The position numbers were made by a program, and so were the translations under genes. This document shows, in pieces, positions 32,032 to 32,032 of a stretch of 32,032 bases of DNA. Positions within the stretch are counted from its first letter, which is position 1, and each line of letters starts with the position of its first letter. Source of the stretch: CAWVWD01 sp965662365 (GTDB lineage: Bacteria; Bacteroidota; Bacteroidia; Chitinophagales; Saprospiraceae). The stretch covers positions 1-32,032 of the forward strand of contig CBFIHR010000051.1 of the NCBI GenBank assembly GCA_965662365.1, read 5' to 3'. The notes under the pieces were generated by a model. The model searched no databases. It was given only the letters and a program-made list of their open reading frames with translations, and was not told the origin of the DNA.

Positions 32032-32032
32032 G

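Noticed and set aside
1..32032. CRISPR arrays, tRNA or rRNA genes, insertion sequences, prophage or defence islands
   Set aside because: No regularly spaced repeats, cloverleaf or T-loop signatures, transposase, integrase or recognised defence genes were seen on either strand.

Overview
This window looks like ordinary chromosome from an AT-rich member of the Bacteroidota. The evidence is: family content typical of the phylum (DUF1080, DUF2147, M29 aminopeptidase, rhomboid pair plus EEP protein, Uma2, DUF922); genes preceded by AT-rich stretches instead of Shine-Dalgarno sequences; and repeated exact matches to the Bacteroidota promoter -7 element TAnnTTTG. I cannot place it below phylum from sequence alone. 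No rRNA, tRNA, CRISPR array, insertion sequence, transposase, integrase or prophage gene was seen. There are 32 protein-coding genes, the last one cut by the window edge.

Layout. 1-5.3 kb: DUF2147 and DUF1080 secreted proteins, rlmH (rRNA methylation), cmk (CMP kinase), a HisC-type aminotransferase and a MoxR-type AAA ATPase. 5.4-9.6 kb: a large secreted M1 metallopeptidase with a beta-rich C-terminal third, then a YceI lipoprotein. 9.8-12.7 kb: two rhomboid proteases and a membrane-anchored endonuclease/exonuclease/phosphatase protein in one probable operon. 12.7-18.5 kb: a Crp/Fnr regulator, a DUF922 putative zinc protease, an alkyltransferase-like DNA-repair protein, an M29 aminopeptidase, a META-domain lipoprotein, an enlarged Lgt and a DCC thiol oxidoreductase. 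18.6-21.6 kb: TetR regulator, unknown protein, HD-domain protein and FAD oxidoreductase, all on the plus strand. 21.6-24 kb: FkbM methyltransferase, peptidyl-tRNA hydrolase and TauE/SafE permease on the minus strand. 24-25.2 kb: an AT-rich gap with a possible small RNA, then a DinB protein. 25.3-28.1 kb: trpF-trpB-trpA (last steps of tryptophan synthesis). 28.2-32 kb: Uma2 nuclease-fold protein, an unknown secreted protein and a partial six-hairpin glycosidase.

Coordination. Most genes appear to be short transcription units with their own promoter and terminator. On the minus strand, ATL, pth, tauE and trpF all have a perfect -7 box 24-27 bp before the start codon. This spacing helps correct several start sites. 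Convergent gene pairs are either separated by strong palindromes or packed tail to tail with 1-3 bp between stop codons.

I did not find a convincing new multi-gene system. The best leads are an internal duplication in Lgt, a promoter plus terminator that bracket about 155 nt with no real gene (candidate small RNA), a family of look-alike AACC...GGTT intergenic palindromes including one nested inside another inverted repeat, and a palindrome carrying two face-to-face promoters.
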